From Planctomycetaceae bacterium (GTDB lineage: Bacteria; Planctomycetota; Planctomycetia; Pirellulales; UBA1268): a DNA stretch of 11,207 nt. Shown here piece after piece: positions 1 through 6,553 of the stretch. Where the stretch lies: positions 1-11,207 of the forward strand of contig CANGIH010000036.1 in assembly GCA_947453875.1 (NCBI GenBank). Reading direction: 5' to 3'. Position numbers and translations under genes: made by a program. The stretch's first letter is position 1. Each line of letters begins with the position of its first letter. The notes beneath the pieces were generated by a model. The model was not told where the DNA came from. It saw only the letters and a list, made by a program, of their open reading frames with translations, and searched no databases.

Positions 1-1
1 C

Positions 2-793
2 GGCCAGCTTCTCGAACTGCAACGGATGAGTCTCGAGCAGCAATCGAGCCTGCCGGAGGAGCAGCAGCAGGCCCTGGTGGAGAGCCAGCGGCTGTTCCTT
101 TCGAACCAGCAGCGCGACCAGGAACTCACGGAGTCGATCTCGGACCTGCAGGAGCGGCAGGCGACGACCGTCGAAGAGCTCCGCCAGCACCTCGAGCGGG
201 TCAATGCCGCCCAGAAGCCGGTGCGCGAGGAGTATCAACGGCTGCAGACCAGCCATCGGCTCAAGCTTGCCGCGATCAAGATCGCGGTTCTTGCCCCCCT
301 CCTCGTCCTCGCCGGCCTCCTCTTCACGCGGCTCCGCAACAGCCCCTATGCGCCGATGGTCTATGCTTTCGGGGCGGCGGTGCTCGCGCGGGCGTTCTTC
401 GTGATGCACGAGTACTTCCCAGCCGAGTACTTCCGCTACATCCTCATCGCCACGGCCCTCGCCGTCATCGGCTGGCTGCTCGCGCGGTTATTGCAGATCG
501 TCGCCCGTCCCGGGGGACGGGCACGACAGAAGCAGATCCGCGAGGCGTACGAATCGTTTGTCTGTCCCGGATGCCGCTTTCCGATCCGTCGCGGTCCATT
601 GCGATTCATGGCCTGGACCCCCCGCAGCCTGCGCCGCGTGTCGCGGCCGCTGTCGGGAACGACCGACGAGACCTACGCCTGTCCTTCATGTGGCCTGCAA
701 CTCTTCGCGCCCTGTCCGGCCTGCAAAGGGATCCGGCACGCGCTCCTGCCGGTCTGTGAGCATTGCGGCGCTGAGCCAGACCCGGCGGGGTGA
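2..793 (+). CDS. Coiled-coil, membrane and double zinc-ribbon protein of unknown function (5' end cut by window)
   Basis: The frame is open to the left edge: the codons before the first ATG (position 26) encode GQLLELQR, which continues the coiled coil, and no ribosome binding site precedes that ATG. The true start is therefore probably outside the window. Counting from that ATG, residues 1-78 are Gln/Glu/Arg-rich and helical, a probable coiled coil. Hydrophobic segments follow at about 82-101, 110-127 and 136-158. After a basic stretch come four CxxC knuckles, C180/C183, C219/C222, C230/C233 and C244/C247, which read as two zinc ribbons, the second short and compact. I infer an inner-membrane protein with cytoplasmic coiled-coil and zinc-binding ends. 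No enzyme motif is visible and I do not recognise the family. It converges on the dicarboxylate transporter gene, with 51 bp between the stop codons. Confidence 0.8.
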   Translation, partial: GQLLELQRMSLEQQSSLPEEQQQALVESQRLFLSNQQRDQELTESISDLQERQATTVEELRQHLERVNAAQKPVREEYQRLQTSHRLKLAAIKIAVLAPLLVLAGLLFTRLRNSPYAPMVYAFGAAVLARAFFVMHEYFPAEYFRYILIATALAVIGWLLARLLQIVARPGGRARQKQIREAYESFVCPGCRFPIRRGPLRFMAWTPRSLRRVSRPLSGTTDETYACPSCGLQLFAPCPACKGIRHALLPVCEHCGAEPDPAG

Positions 794-795
794 CA

Positions 796-821
796 GGCGG
801 ATCGCGGCGGCGGATCGCGGC
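796..821. repeat. Perfect 13-bp tandem duplication in a convergent intergenic gap
   Basis: The 13-mer GGCGGATCGCGGC occurs at 796-808 and again, identically and without a gap, at 809-821. It lies between the stop of the zinc-ribbon gene (791-793) and the stop of the opposing dcuB-like gene (845-847). It could be a slippage duplication. No T-run follows, so I see no classical terminator here. Confidence 0.75.
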
Positions 822-844
822 AGATCAGCGCGCCGGTCATGCTG

Positions 845-2170
845 TCAGAAGAGAAGCCGCGCCAGGAGCATCCCGGTGGCCACCGCCGTCACGGTGGCGA
901 CGAGGCCCGGGATCATGAACGAGTGATTGACCAGATAGTTTCCGATTCGGGTCGTTCCCGAGCGATCGAACGTCATGGCGGCGATCAGGGAGCCATAGGC
1001 CGGGATCAGAAAATAGCCATTCACCGCCGGAAACAGCGCGACCAGCTGCGCCGGTGCGATCCCCAGGGAGAGCCCCAGCGGCATGATCGCCCGTGTCGTC
1101 GCCGCCTGGCTGTAGAGGAGCACCGAGGCGAGGAACAGGCCGATCCCGAACGTCCACGGCGCCGCTGCCGTCCACCGCGCGATCGCCGGAAGGATCGTCT
1201 CCTTGTTGTGGGTCACGAAGCTGTCGCCGAGCCAGGCCAGGCCGAAGATCGCCACGACGGCGACGATCCCCGCGCGCAGGGTCGGCGTCCGTGTCACATC
1301 GTCGGGCTTCACCCCCGTCACCGCGAGCATCACCGCCGCTGCTGACAGCATGACGATCTCGATCGAAAGTGGCATCGGCACCGGCGCGCTTGCGCCACGC
1401 GGCTGACGGAGCCAGGGAAGGGCCCCGAGCAGCACGATCAAGCCAACCGCGGCGAGGAAGATCATTACCGCACGCCTTCCCGCGGCGGTGGCCCGGGGGC
1501 GACTCGTTCCGCGGTCGGGTGGAGCGACGAGGCCGGCGGCGAGACGGGCTTGGTAGTCAGTGTCGTCTGTCAGGTCACGGCCGACGAACATCGACACCAC
1601 CGCCGCCGCCACCACACCGATGAGCGACGAGGGGACGCAGATCATGAGGATCTGCGGCAGTCCCCAACCGGGGAGACCCTGTTCCGCCAACAACGCGATC
1701 ATCGCTGCCGTCGCCGCCGACACGGGGCTCGCCGTGATCGCCTGCTGCGAGGCGATCGCCGCCACCGCCATGGGCCGTTCCGGGCGGATGCCGCTGCGAT
1801 GGGCCGTCTCGTAGATCACCGGAAGGAGCGGATAGACGACATGGCCGGTGCCGGCAACGAATGTGAAACACCAAGTGGTGAGCGGAGCCACGAGCGTCAC
1901 CTGCCGGGGATGGGCCCGGATCACGCGCTCCGCGAACCCGACGAGGACCTCCGTTCCCCCGGCCGCCTCGAGCACCGATGCGGCCGTGATCACCGCCAGA
2001 ACGATGAGGAGGACGTCGACCGGCGGCGCCGTGGGAACGACGCCGAAGCAGGCCGAGAGGACAAGCAGCCCCACCGCTCCCCACAAGCCGAGCCCGATGC
2101 CGCCGGTGCGGGCGCCGAGCCAGAGCGCGGCCGCGACGACGAGGAACTGGAGCACGATGCCGATCGTCAT
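845..2170 (-). CDS. dcuB: Anaerobic C4-dicarboxylate transporter, DcuA/DcuB family (DcuB-like)
   Basis: A 441-residue inner-membrane transporter of the usual Dcu length. Dcu carriers exchange or take up fumarate, malate, succinate and aspartate, classically during fumarate respiration. Family signatures are easy to see: GARTGGIGLG (19-28), PPVDVLLIVLAV (49-60), GTGHVVY (107-113), IRPERPMA (128-135), ITASPVSAA (145-153), AWLGDSFV (312-319), YSQAAT (353-358) and FDRSGTTRIG (401-410). GTGHVVY, IRPERPMA and FDRSGTT are closer to E. coli DcuB than to DcuA as I remember those sequences. The segment matching the DcuB Thr394-Asp398 pair (PTYPSD in E. coli), implicated in DcuB's sensing role with DcuS, here reads PAYGSL, so the carrier may only transport. 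The ATG at 2168-2170 has a purine-rich GGGAAG upstream at reasonable spacing. The gene diverges from the DUF418 gene. Substrate and direction are inferred from family. Confidence 0.93.
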   Translation of the reverse strand: MTIGIVLQFLVVAAALWLGARTGGIGLGLWGAVGLLVLSACFGVVPTAPPVDVLLIVLAVITAASVLEAAGGTEVLVGFAERVIRAHPRQVTLVAPLTTWCFTFVAGTGHVVYPLLPVIYETAHRSGIRPERPMAVAAIASQQAITASPVSAATAAMIALLAEQGLPGWGLPQILMICVPSSLIGVVAAAVVSMFVGRDLTDDTDYQARLAAGLVAPPDRGTSRPRATAAGRRAVMIFLAAVGLIVLLGALPWLRQPRGASAPVPMPLSIEIVMLSAAAVMLAVTGVKPDDVTRTPTLRAGIVAVVAIFGLAWLGDSFVTHNKETILPAIARWTAAAPWTFGIGLFLASVLLYSQAATTRAIMPLGLSLGIAPAQLVALFPAVNGYFLIPAYGSLIAAMTFDRSGTTRIGNYLVNHSFMIPGLVATVTAVATGMLLARLLF

Positions 2171-2220
2171 GCAGATCTTCCCGAAGCCGTCGGCTGCCGC
2201 CCTTGGTGTCGCGGCAGCGC

Positions 2221-2256
2221 GGAGTCTAGCAGGACTCCATCCCTCGGAGCCTGCTA
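2221..2256. repeat. Nested inverted repeats in the divergent dcuB/DUF418 control region
   Basis: The arms TAGCAGGACTCC (2227-2238) and GGAGCCTGCTA (2246-2256) are complementary over 11 bp with one unpaired A, around a 7-nt centre. A second, overlapping pair, GGAGTC (2221-2226) with GACTCC (2233-2238), is a perfect 6-bp inverted repeat with a 6-nt centre. CTCC at 2235-2238 can pair in either. They lie between two divergently transcribed genes and overlap the proposed -10 elements. An operator for a dimeric regulator is one reading. A chance by-product of two similar back-to-back promoters is another. Confidence 0.6.
2223..2231 (-). promoter_or_regulatory. Candidate extended -10 promoter for the dcuB-like gene
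   Basis: Read on the minus strand, TGCTAGACT is a TGn extended -10 with hexamer TAGACT (four of six to TATAAT). It lies about 52 nt upstream of the ATG ending at 2170. No convincing -35 box stands at 16-18 bp spacing. It mirrors the outward element at 2252-2260. Confidence 0.3.
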
Positions 2257-2260
2257 TCCT
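2252..2260 (+). promoter_or_regulatory. Candidate extended -10 promoter for the DUF418 gene
   Basis: TGCTATCCT is a TGn extended -10 with hexamer TATCCT (four of six to TATAAT), predicting a start about 35 nt before the ATG at 2302. The usual -35 location reads GGACTC, which is not a match. The motif is shared with the candidates for dcuB and SelO in this window. Confidence 0.35.
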
Positions 2261-2301
2261 CTTCCGGGTGCGCCCCCCCGCAAGCTCTGGCGGTCTGTGC
2301 C

Positions 2302-4053
2302 ATGCCCACCCCAGACGATCGCGAGCGGCTGACAGACCGCCCCGGGGAAGCGGAGCCCTCCGCCGAAAGCCCTCCGGTCGAGATTCCGGCCCCGGCTGTC
2401 CCGTCCAGAGTGGCGGGCCTCGATGTCGTTCGCGGGGTGGCTCTCCTCGGCATTCTTCTCCTCAACATCGTCGACTTCGCCTGGCCCTCGCAGGCCTACG
2501 ACTCGGTGTCGGCCCTTTTCTACACAACCGACTCGGTCGGCGAGATCCCCGATCCTGATGCTTCGGAGTCCAAGCCGGACCAGGACACGAAGGGGGCATC
2601 CAAGGATGAGAAGTCCAAGCAGGATGACTGGATGTTCCTCGCCGATCCGAAGCCCGATCTGACGGGAGCGTATCCCGCCGGGATCGTCCGGATCGCGGCC
2701 GTGTCGTCGGTGTGGGACATCGTCGAGTGGGCCGTCGTCCGGGTGTTCTTCGCCAACAAGATGCGGACGCTGTTCTGCCTCCTTTTCGGCGCGGGGCTCG
2801 TCTACCTCACCGATGGCCTCATCGGCAAAGGGATCCGGCCGGTCTGGCTCTACTACCGGCGGATGCTCCTCCTGCTCGTGATCGGATTCCTCCACGGGTC
2901 ACTCATCTGGCAGGGGGACATCCTCTACGGCTACGCCGCCGTCGGTCTCTACCTCTATCCCTTCAGACGTCTCGAGGCGAAGACGCTCGCGCGCGTCGGC
3001 GTGGGGATCTTCCTCTCGATCATCGTCCTCCTCTGGATCGGGATCGGCGTTTTCTGGCTGATCAAGCTGCGTGGGTCGGTGCTTCAGGCCCGGGTGCTCT
3101 TGGCCGCGGCGGAGACGCTCGCCGCGGGGGAGGTGGAGGCGGTCGAAGCGCAGGCTCTGGAAGAGGAGGCGCCCGAGGCGGGCGTCGATGCGGAATCAGC
3201 GAACGAATCGATCCCCCCGCCCGACGCTGGCCGGAACGCCGCCCGGAAGCAGGCCGTCGAGGCCCTCGGGTTTGTCGATCGGCTCATTCTCCGCGGCTAC
3301 CGGGCCCTCCTGAGGCGCGACGAATCTCCGCGTCCGGATCGCCTCACCCGCGACATCCGCCTTCACCGCGACGGGACATGGCTCGCGCAGGTGAAGGCCC
3401 GCTTGAAGGGGAGCCTCTGGCCTCGTCTGGGGATCCTCACCCCGGTGTCGCTGCTCGCCTTCGGGTGGCTGATGATTCTGGGGATGAGCCTCGCCAAGAG
3501 CGGCTTCTTCGCCGCCGAATGGTCGGTGGAACGGTATCGTCTCCTCGCTTTCCGGCTCGTCCCGCTCGGCTGGGTGATCGAGGCCCTCGTGATTCTCCTC
3601 AGCCGTGGCCTGCGCCAGGATTCGATCCTCAATCTCGGCGTCCTCATTCCGGTGGAGCAGGCGGTCATTCCCATGCTTTCGCTCGGCTACGCCGCGGCGA
3701 TCGTCCTGCTGATGCGCGCGGGGGCGTGGCGTGGCGTGACCGATCGGCTGGCGATGGTGGGGCGGGTGGCCCTCTCCAACTATCTCGCCCAGTCGATCCT
3801 CTGCACGACGCTCTTTTACAGTTACGGCCTGCGGCTCTACGGCTCGGTGCCGCGCATCGGGCTCGTGCCGATCGTCGTTGCCGTCTGGGCCCTCGAGATC
3901 TGGTGGAGCCCGCGGTGGCTCGCCCGGCATCCCTCCGGGCCGGTGGAATGGTGCTGGCGGAGCCTCGCCGCCCTCGAGCGTCAGCCGTGGCGGCGAGGGC
4001 CGGCAGCGGCGCTCGAAGAGGCGCCGGCTCAGGTGCCGCAGAAGGTGCGGTAG
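2302..4053 (+). CDS. DUF418 (YeiB-type) integral membrane protein with a charged insert
   Basis: A 583-residue polytopic membrane protein. The DUF418/YeiB hallmarks are RVAGLDVVRGVALLGILLLN (36-55), MRTLFCLLFGAGL (154-166), LLLVIGFLHGSLIWQGDIL (190-208), VGRVALSNYLAQSIL (486-500) and GPVEWCWRSL (546-555). The family's biochemical role is unsettled; some members are thought to be transporters. YeiB-type proteins are usually near 385 residues. The extra length here is a polar loop after helix 1 (about 80-120, rich in Asp, Lys and Ser) and an insert at about 256-375 whose first half is Ala/Glu-rich and second half basic. About ten hydrophobic segments can be counted. The ATG has only a weak GGCGG upstream, but the family motif begins soon after it. 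The 3' end overlaps selO tail-to-tail by 25 bp. Family assignment is firm; function is unknown. Confidence 0.93.
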   Translation: MPTPDDRERLTDRPGEAEPSAESPPVEIPAPAVPSRVAGLDVVRGVALLGILLLNIVDFAWPSQAYDSVSALFYTTDSVGEIPDPDASESKPDQDTKGASKDEKSKQDDWMFLADPKPDLTGAYPAGIVRIAAVSSVWDIVEWAVVRVFFANKMRTLFCLLFGAGLVYLTDGLIGKGIRPVWLYYRRMLLLLVIGFLHGSLIWQGDILYGYAAVGLYLYPFRRLEAKTLARVGVGIFLSIIVLLWIGIGVFWLIKLRGSVLQARVLLAAAETLAAGEVEAVEAQALEEEAPEAGVDAESANESIPPPDAGRNAARKQAVEALGFVDRLILRGYRALLRRDESPRPDRLTRDIRLHRDGTWLAQVKARLKGSLWPRLGILTPVSLLAFGWLMILGMSLAKSGFFAAEWSVERYRLLAFRLVPLGWVIEALVILLSRGLRQDSILNLGVLIPVEQAVIPMLSLGYAAAIVLLMRAGAWRGVTDRLAMVGRVALSNYLAQSILCTTLFYSYGLRLYGSVPRIGLVPIVVAVWALEIWWSPRWLARHPSGPVEWCWRSLAALERQPWRRGPAAALEEAPAQVPQKVR

Positions 4054-5501
4054 GGCCCACAGCCGGCCGGCGGGCCATGGCGATAGGGGCCCGTTTCCTC
4101 CGCGTCGTCGAACGGGTGGGTGACCGCGTCGAGAAGCCTTTCGAACGGCGCCATCTCCCCGACGGCCGCGGCGGCGAGTGCCTCCTCGACGCGGTGGTTG
4201 CGCGGGATGACGAGTGGATTGGTGCGCCGCATGCGGGCCGACACCTCGGCAAGCGACTGCGACTGGCGGCCGAGCCGGGCCCGCCACGCCACCAGCCAGA
4301 CAGCGAGGGGCCCCGTGTCGAATGGGGGGGGCGGGGCGGCGCTGACGGCAGCGCCTGCCAGTGCCGCGAACGTGTCGGTGAAGTCAGCGCGGATCTCCGC
4401 CATCGCAGTCAGCAGCGACGAGACGAGTGTCTGGTCGGCGTCGTCCATGGTGAACAGCCCGAGCTTCGCCCGCCAGCCCGCCAGGGCATGGCGGTCGTAC
4501 CGCGCGGGAAAAGTCGCGAGCACCTCGCGGATCCGTTCGAGCGCCACCGGCTCCTCTCCCGGAACAGCCGGCAGAAGGCTCTCGGCGAGACGGGCGAGGT
4601 TCCAGTGGGTGATCGCCGGCTGGTTTCCGTAGGCATAGCGCCCCTGACGGTCGATCGAACTGAACACCGTGGCCGGATGGTAGGCATCGAGGAACGCACA
4701 GGGGCCGTAATCGATCGTCTCCCCGGATACCGCGGCGTTGTCGGTGTTCATCACGCCATGGACAAAGCCGACATGCATCCACCGGGCCACGAGTTCCGCC
4801 TGCCGATCGATCACGGCCTCGAGGAAGGCGATCGCAGGCTCGGGGGCGTCAGCGAGACCTGGATCGTGGCGGCCAATGGCATGGGCGAGGAGCGCGGGAA
4901 GGAGCGACGGATCGGCCACCGCCGCCGCATACTCAAACGTGCCCACCCGGATATGGCTCGCCGCCACCCGCACGAGCACCGCACCGGCGAGCACCTCCTC
5001 GCGAAAAACCGCCTCGCCGGTCATGGTGACGGCGAGGCTCCGCGTGGTGGGAATGCCGAGGGCGTGCATCGCCTCGCTGATGAGGTATTCGCGGAGCATC
5101 GGCCCCAGCGCCGCCCGCCCGTCGCCGCCGCGTGAGTAGCGCGTGCGCCCCGCCCCTTTGAGCTGGATGTCGCAGCGCCGACCGTCGGGGGCGATCTGCT
5201 CGCCGAGAAGGATCGCCCGGCCATCGCCGAGATTGGTGAAGTGGCCATACTGATGGCCGGCATAGGCCTGGGCGATCGGGTCGGCGACGGGGGGGAGGGT
5301 GTTGCCAGCGCACACGCCAGCGCCGTCGGGACCTCCGATCGCCTCCGCATCGAGGCCGAGTGTCGTGGCGAGGGGGGCGTTGAGGATGACGATCTTCGGG
5401 CTCCGCACCGGCACCGGTGTGGTGCGGGTGTGGAGCCCCGCCGGGAGCCGTGCGTAAGAGTTGTCGAATCGCCAGCCAGCGGCGTCGATCGGGGAAGCCA
5501 T
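4029..5501 (-). CDS. selO: Protein adenylyltransferase SelO (YdiU/UPF0061 family)
   Basis: SelO is a pseudokinase-fold enzyme that transfers AMP from ATP to Ser, Thr or Tyr of target proteins and is linked to oxidative-stress responses. With the ATG at 5499-5501 the protein has 490 residues, close to E. coli YdiU (478); in-frame starts further up (to 5579) add an unconserved Arg/Pro-rich leader. Motifs include YAGHQYGHFTNLGDGRAILL (80-99), LKGAGRTRYSRGGDGRA (114-130), SEAMHALGIPTTRSL (142-156) and HGVMNTDN (248-255). By constant spacing to the studied Pseudomonas syringae enzyme, the active-site set appears complete: R95, K115, E138, R178, R185, D254, N255 and D264. The protein ends in FCGT, so C488 takes the C-terminal cysteine position occupied by selenocysteine in animal SelO. 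No strong ribosome binding site is visible. The start is 109 bp beyond the lipoprotein stop on the same strand; the 3' end overlaps the opposing DUF418 gene. Confidence 0.96.
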   Translation of the reverse strand: MASPIDAAGWRFDNSYARLPAGLHTRTTPVPVRSPKIVILNAPLATTLGLDAEAIGGPDGAGVCAGNTLPPVADPIAQAYAGHQYGHFTNLGDGRAILLGEQIAPDGRRCDIQLKGAGRTRYSRGGDGRAALGPMLREYLISEAMHALGIPTTRSLAVTMTGEAVFREEVLAGAVLVRVAASHIRVGTFEYAAAVADPSLLPALLAHAIGRHDPGLADAPEPAIAFLEAVIDRQAELVARWMHVGFVHGVMNTDNAAVSGETIDYGPCAFLDAYHPATVFSSIDRQGRYAYGNQPAITHWNLARLAESLLPAVPGEEPVALERIREVLATFPARYDRHALAGWRAKLGLFTMDDADQTLVSSLLTAMAEIRADFTDTFAALAGAAVSAAPPPPFDTGPLAVWLVAWRARLGRQSQSLAEVSARMRRTNPLVIPRNHRVEEALAAAAVGEMAPFERLLDAVTHPFDDAEETGPYRHGPPAGCGPYRTFCGT

Positions 5502-5554
5502 GGTCAGACCCCAGGGGCGTGTCGGCCGCCGGGGAGACCGAAGGCCAGACGCCC

Positions 5555-5563
5555 AGAATAGCA
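5555..5563 (-). promoter_or_regulatory. Candidate extended -10 promoter for selO
   Basis: Read on the minus strand, TGCTATTCT is a TGn extended -10 with hexamer TATTCT (four of six to TATAAT), ending about 53 nt before the preferred selO ATG. It nearly matches the candidate before the DUF418 gene. TTGGTG lies upstream at only 13 bp spacing, too close for a normal -35. If real, selO can be transcribed separately from the lipoproteins upstream. Confidence 0.3.
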
Positions 5564-5610
5564 GCCCCTCCTCCACCAAGGGTGACCGGGGGAAGCAGCC
5601 GGAGAAGGGG

Positions 5611-5982
5611 TCAGCGGGTACGAAGGCGACGCTGCGACGTCGTCACCTCCGCGCCGGCACCGGCGAGGTCATCACGCATCATGCGGACTTCCCGGTTGGC
5701 CTCAGGGGAGAGTTGTTGGAAAGAATCGATGTTCTCGTAATCCATGTCGCGGCACATCTCGCTCCAGGCCCTGGCGAAGATGAGCCGCTGCCGCTCGAAC
5801 CAGTTGTCGCCACCAGGTACCGCGGCGCTCAGCATCGGCTCGACCGATTCGAGGTCCGCCTGTTCCGCAGCCACATCCCGAACGGGCGAAGTGTCGCCCC
5901 CGGCGAGCCGCTCCCTGCTGAGCATGCTGCAGCCGGCCGTGGCGAGGAGCAGAAGGGGGAGCATCCGTGCGCGGTGGTTCAT
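5611..5982 (-). CDS. Small predicted lipoprotein of unknown function
   Basis: A 123-residue protein with a basic start (MNHRAR), a leucine-rich core and a lipobox-like TAGC ending at C18, so it is probably exported and lipid-anchored; the Thr at -3 is a slightly weak match to the lipobox. The mature part is hydrophilic, with a central WFERQRLIF (61-69), a DMDYENIDSF segment, and a charged helical tail around EVRMMRDDL. I do not recognise the family. The ATG at 5980-5982 is preceded by GGAAG nine bases upstream; an ATG six codons inside would remove most of the basic N-region. It lies 71 bp downstream of the other small lipoprotein on the same strand, suggesting co-transcription. The main doubt is whether so short a gene without a known relative is real. 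Confidence 0.65.
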   Translation of the reverse strand: MNHRARMLPLLLLATAGCSMLSRERLAGGDTSPVRDVAAEQADLESVEPMLSAAVPGGDNWFERQRLIFARAWSEMCRDMDYENIDSFQQLSPEANREVRMMRDDLAGAGAEVTTSQRRLRTR

Positions 5983-6053
5983 GCTCGGTGGCTTCCGGCG
6001 ATCGGTGTGAGTGGGGGCGGGGGAAAGGAGCGACGACGGCGCTTGTGTGGAGG

Positions 6054-6314
6054 TCAGTAGGTGGACATCGTCGCGGAGCGGTCCATCTCGCCGCGAAGTT
6101 GCCGAACCTGCTCGGCGGCTCCGCCGCCGAAATTCTCCACCCCTTCCCCTTCGTGGAGATCCCAGTCCTTCTTGATCTCACGGACCGCCTCGGAGGCGTC
6201 GCGTTTCGATCTCTCCATCCAGTCGTTCCAGGTGGCCGAGGACGACTCGACGAGGCTGCATCCGCTGCACATCAGGGCGATCATGATGACACCCGTGCAC
6301 GCCCTGTGAGGCAT
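6054..6314 (-). CDS. Small predicted lipoprotein of unknown function
   Basis: An 86-residue protein starting at the ATG at 6312-6314, chosen over an in-frame ATG at 6473. It has GGAG six bases upstream, and the start is followed directly by a signal peptide: MPHRA, a hydrophobic core, then ALMCSGC with the candidate lipidated cysteine at C19. The Cys at -3 makes the lipobox imperfect. The mature protein is hydrophilic and probably helical, with WNDWMERSKRDASEAVREIK (29-48), an acidic DLHEGEG stretch and a closing VRQLRGEM. The longer reading would add 53 Arg/Pro-rich residues that look non-coding. It is the first gene of a likely pair with the lipoprotein at 5611-5982 and diverges from the CDF gene. 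No function can be assigned. Confidence 0.65.
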   Translation of the reverse strand: MPHRACTGVIMIALMCSGCSLVESSSATWNDWMERSKRDASEAVREIKKDWDLHEGEGVENFGGGAAEQVRQLRGEMDRSATMSTY

Positions 6315-6427
6315 GGGATTCTCCGTGACTTCTTTCCACCGGCGGCGACTGGTCGCCCGGGAGGTGACTTCAGGCCTGCGGCACCGCAATCCATGGCACA
6401 TCGCTCGAGTCGCCGCAAGGGGAAGGG

Positions 6428-6453
6428 GGGCGGGCGTGTCGGCCAGCCCGCCC
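6428..6453. repeat. GC-only 8-bp inverted repeat with 10-nt loop
   Basis: GGGCGGGC (6428-6435) and GCCCGCCC (6446-6453) are perfect complements around a 10-nt centre. A transcript would form a very stable hairpin, but no T-run follows on either strand, so it is not a standard intrinsic terminator. It lies about 100 bp before the CDF start. A chance match in GC-rich DNA is possible. Confidence 0.45.
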
Positions 6454-6523
6454 GGCGGCGGTCCATCGGGCAATCCCGTGAGTCTGGGTGGAGTGGAGAG
6501 GATCGATTTGACGTCGGGCTGGG

Positions 6524-6529
6524 TATCCT
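6524..6529 (+). promoter_or_regulatory. Candidate -10 hexamer for the CDF gene
   Basis: TATCCT is the same hexamer as in the candidate before the DUF418 gene and would give a short leader of about 18 nt. It lacks the TGn extension and a -35 at normal spacing, so support is weak. Confidence 0.2.
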
Positions 6530-6553
6530 TGGACCTTCCCCGAGGCCAGTTCC

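Larger units (their letters stand above)
6315..6553. other. 239-bp divergent intergenic region between the lipoprotein and CDF genes
   Basis: This is the longest gap in the window. It holds the lipoprotein's GGAG site at its left end, a GC-rich inverted repeat at 6428-6453, a TATCCT hexamer at 6524-6529 that could be a -10 for the CDF gene, and a GAGG site at 6542-6545. TTGACG at 6508-6513 resembles a -35 box but is only 10 bp from TATCCT. No RNA gene is evident. Confidence 0.5.

Noticed and set aside
2712..5135. An 807-codon plus-strand open frame crossing the DUF418 gene and the antisense of selO
   Set aside because: Its translation is Arg/Gly/Ala/Pro-rich without domains and it overlays two well-recognised genes. 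Long empty frames like this are expected in GC-rich DNA.
5502..5579. Upstream extension of SelO by 26 residues
   Set aside because: The added residues are not family-like, and the extension would cross the proposed -10 motif; the ATG at 5501 gives the usual family length.
5502..5610. Possible terminator between the lipoprotein and selO
   Set aside because: Only a 4-bp stem with a wobble pair is found and no T-run follows.
6315..6473. Upstream extension of the 86-residue lipoprotein to an ATG at 6473
   Set aside because: The extension is Arg/Pro-rich and would bury the signal peptide; the internal ATG at 6314 has GGAG at good spacing.
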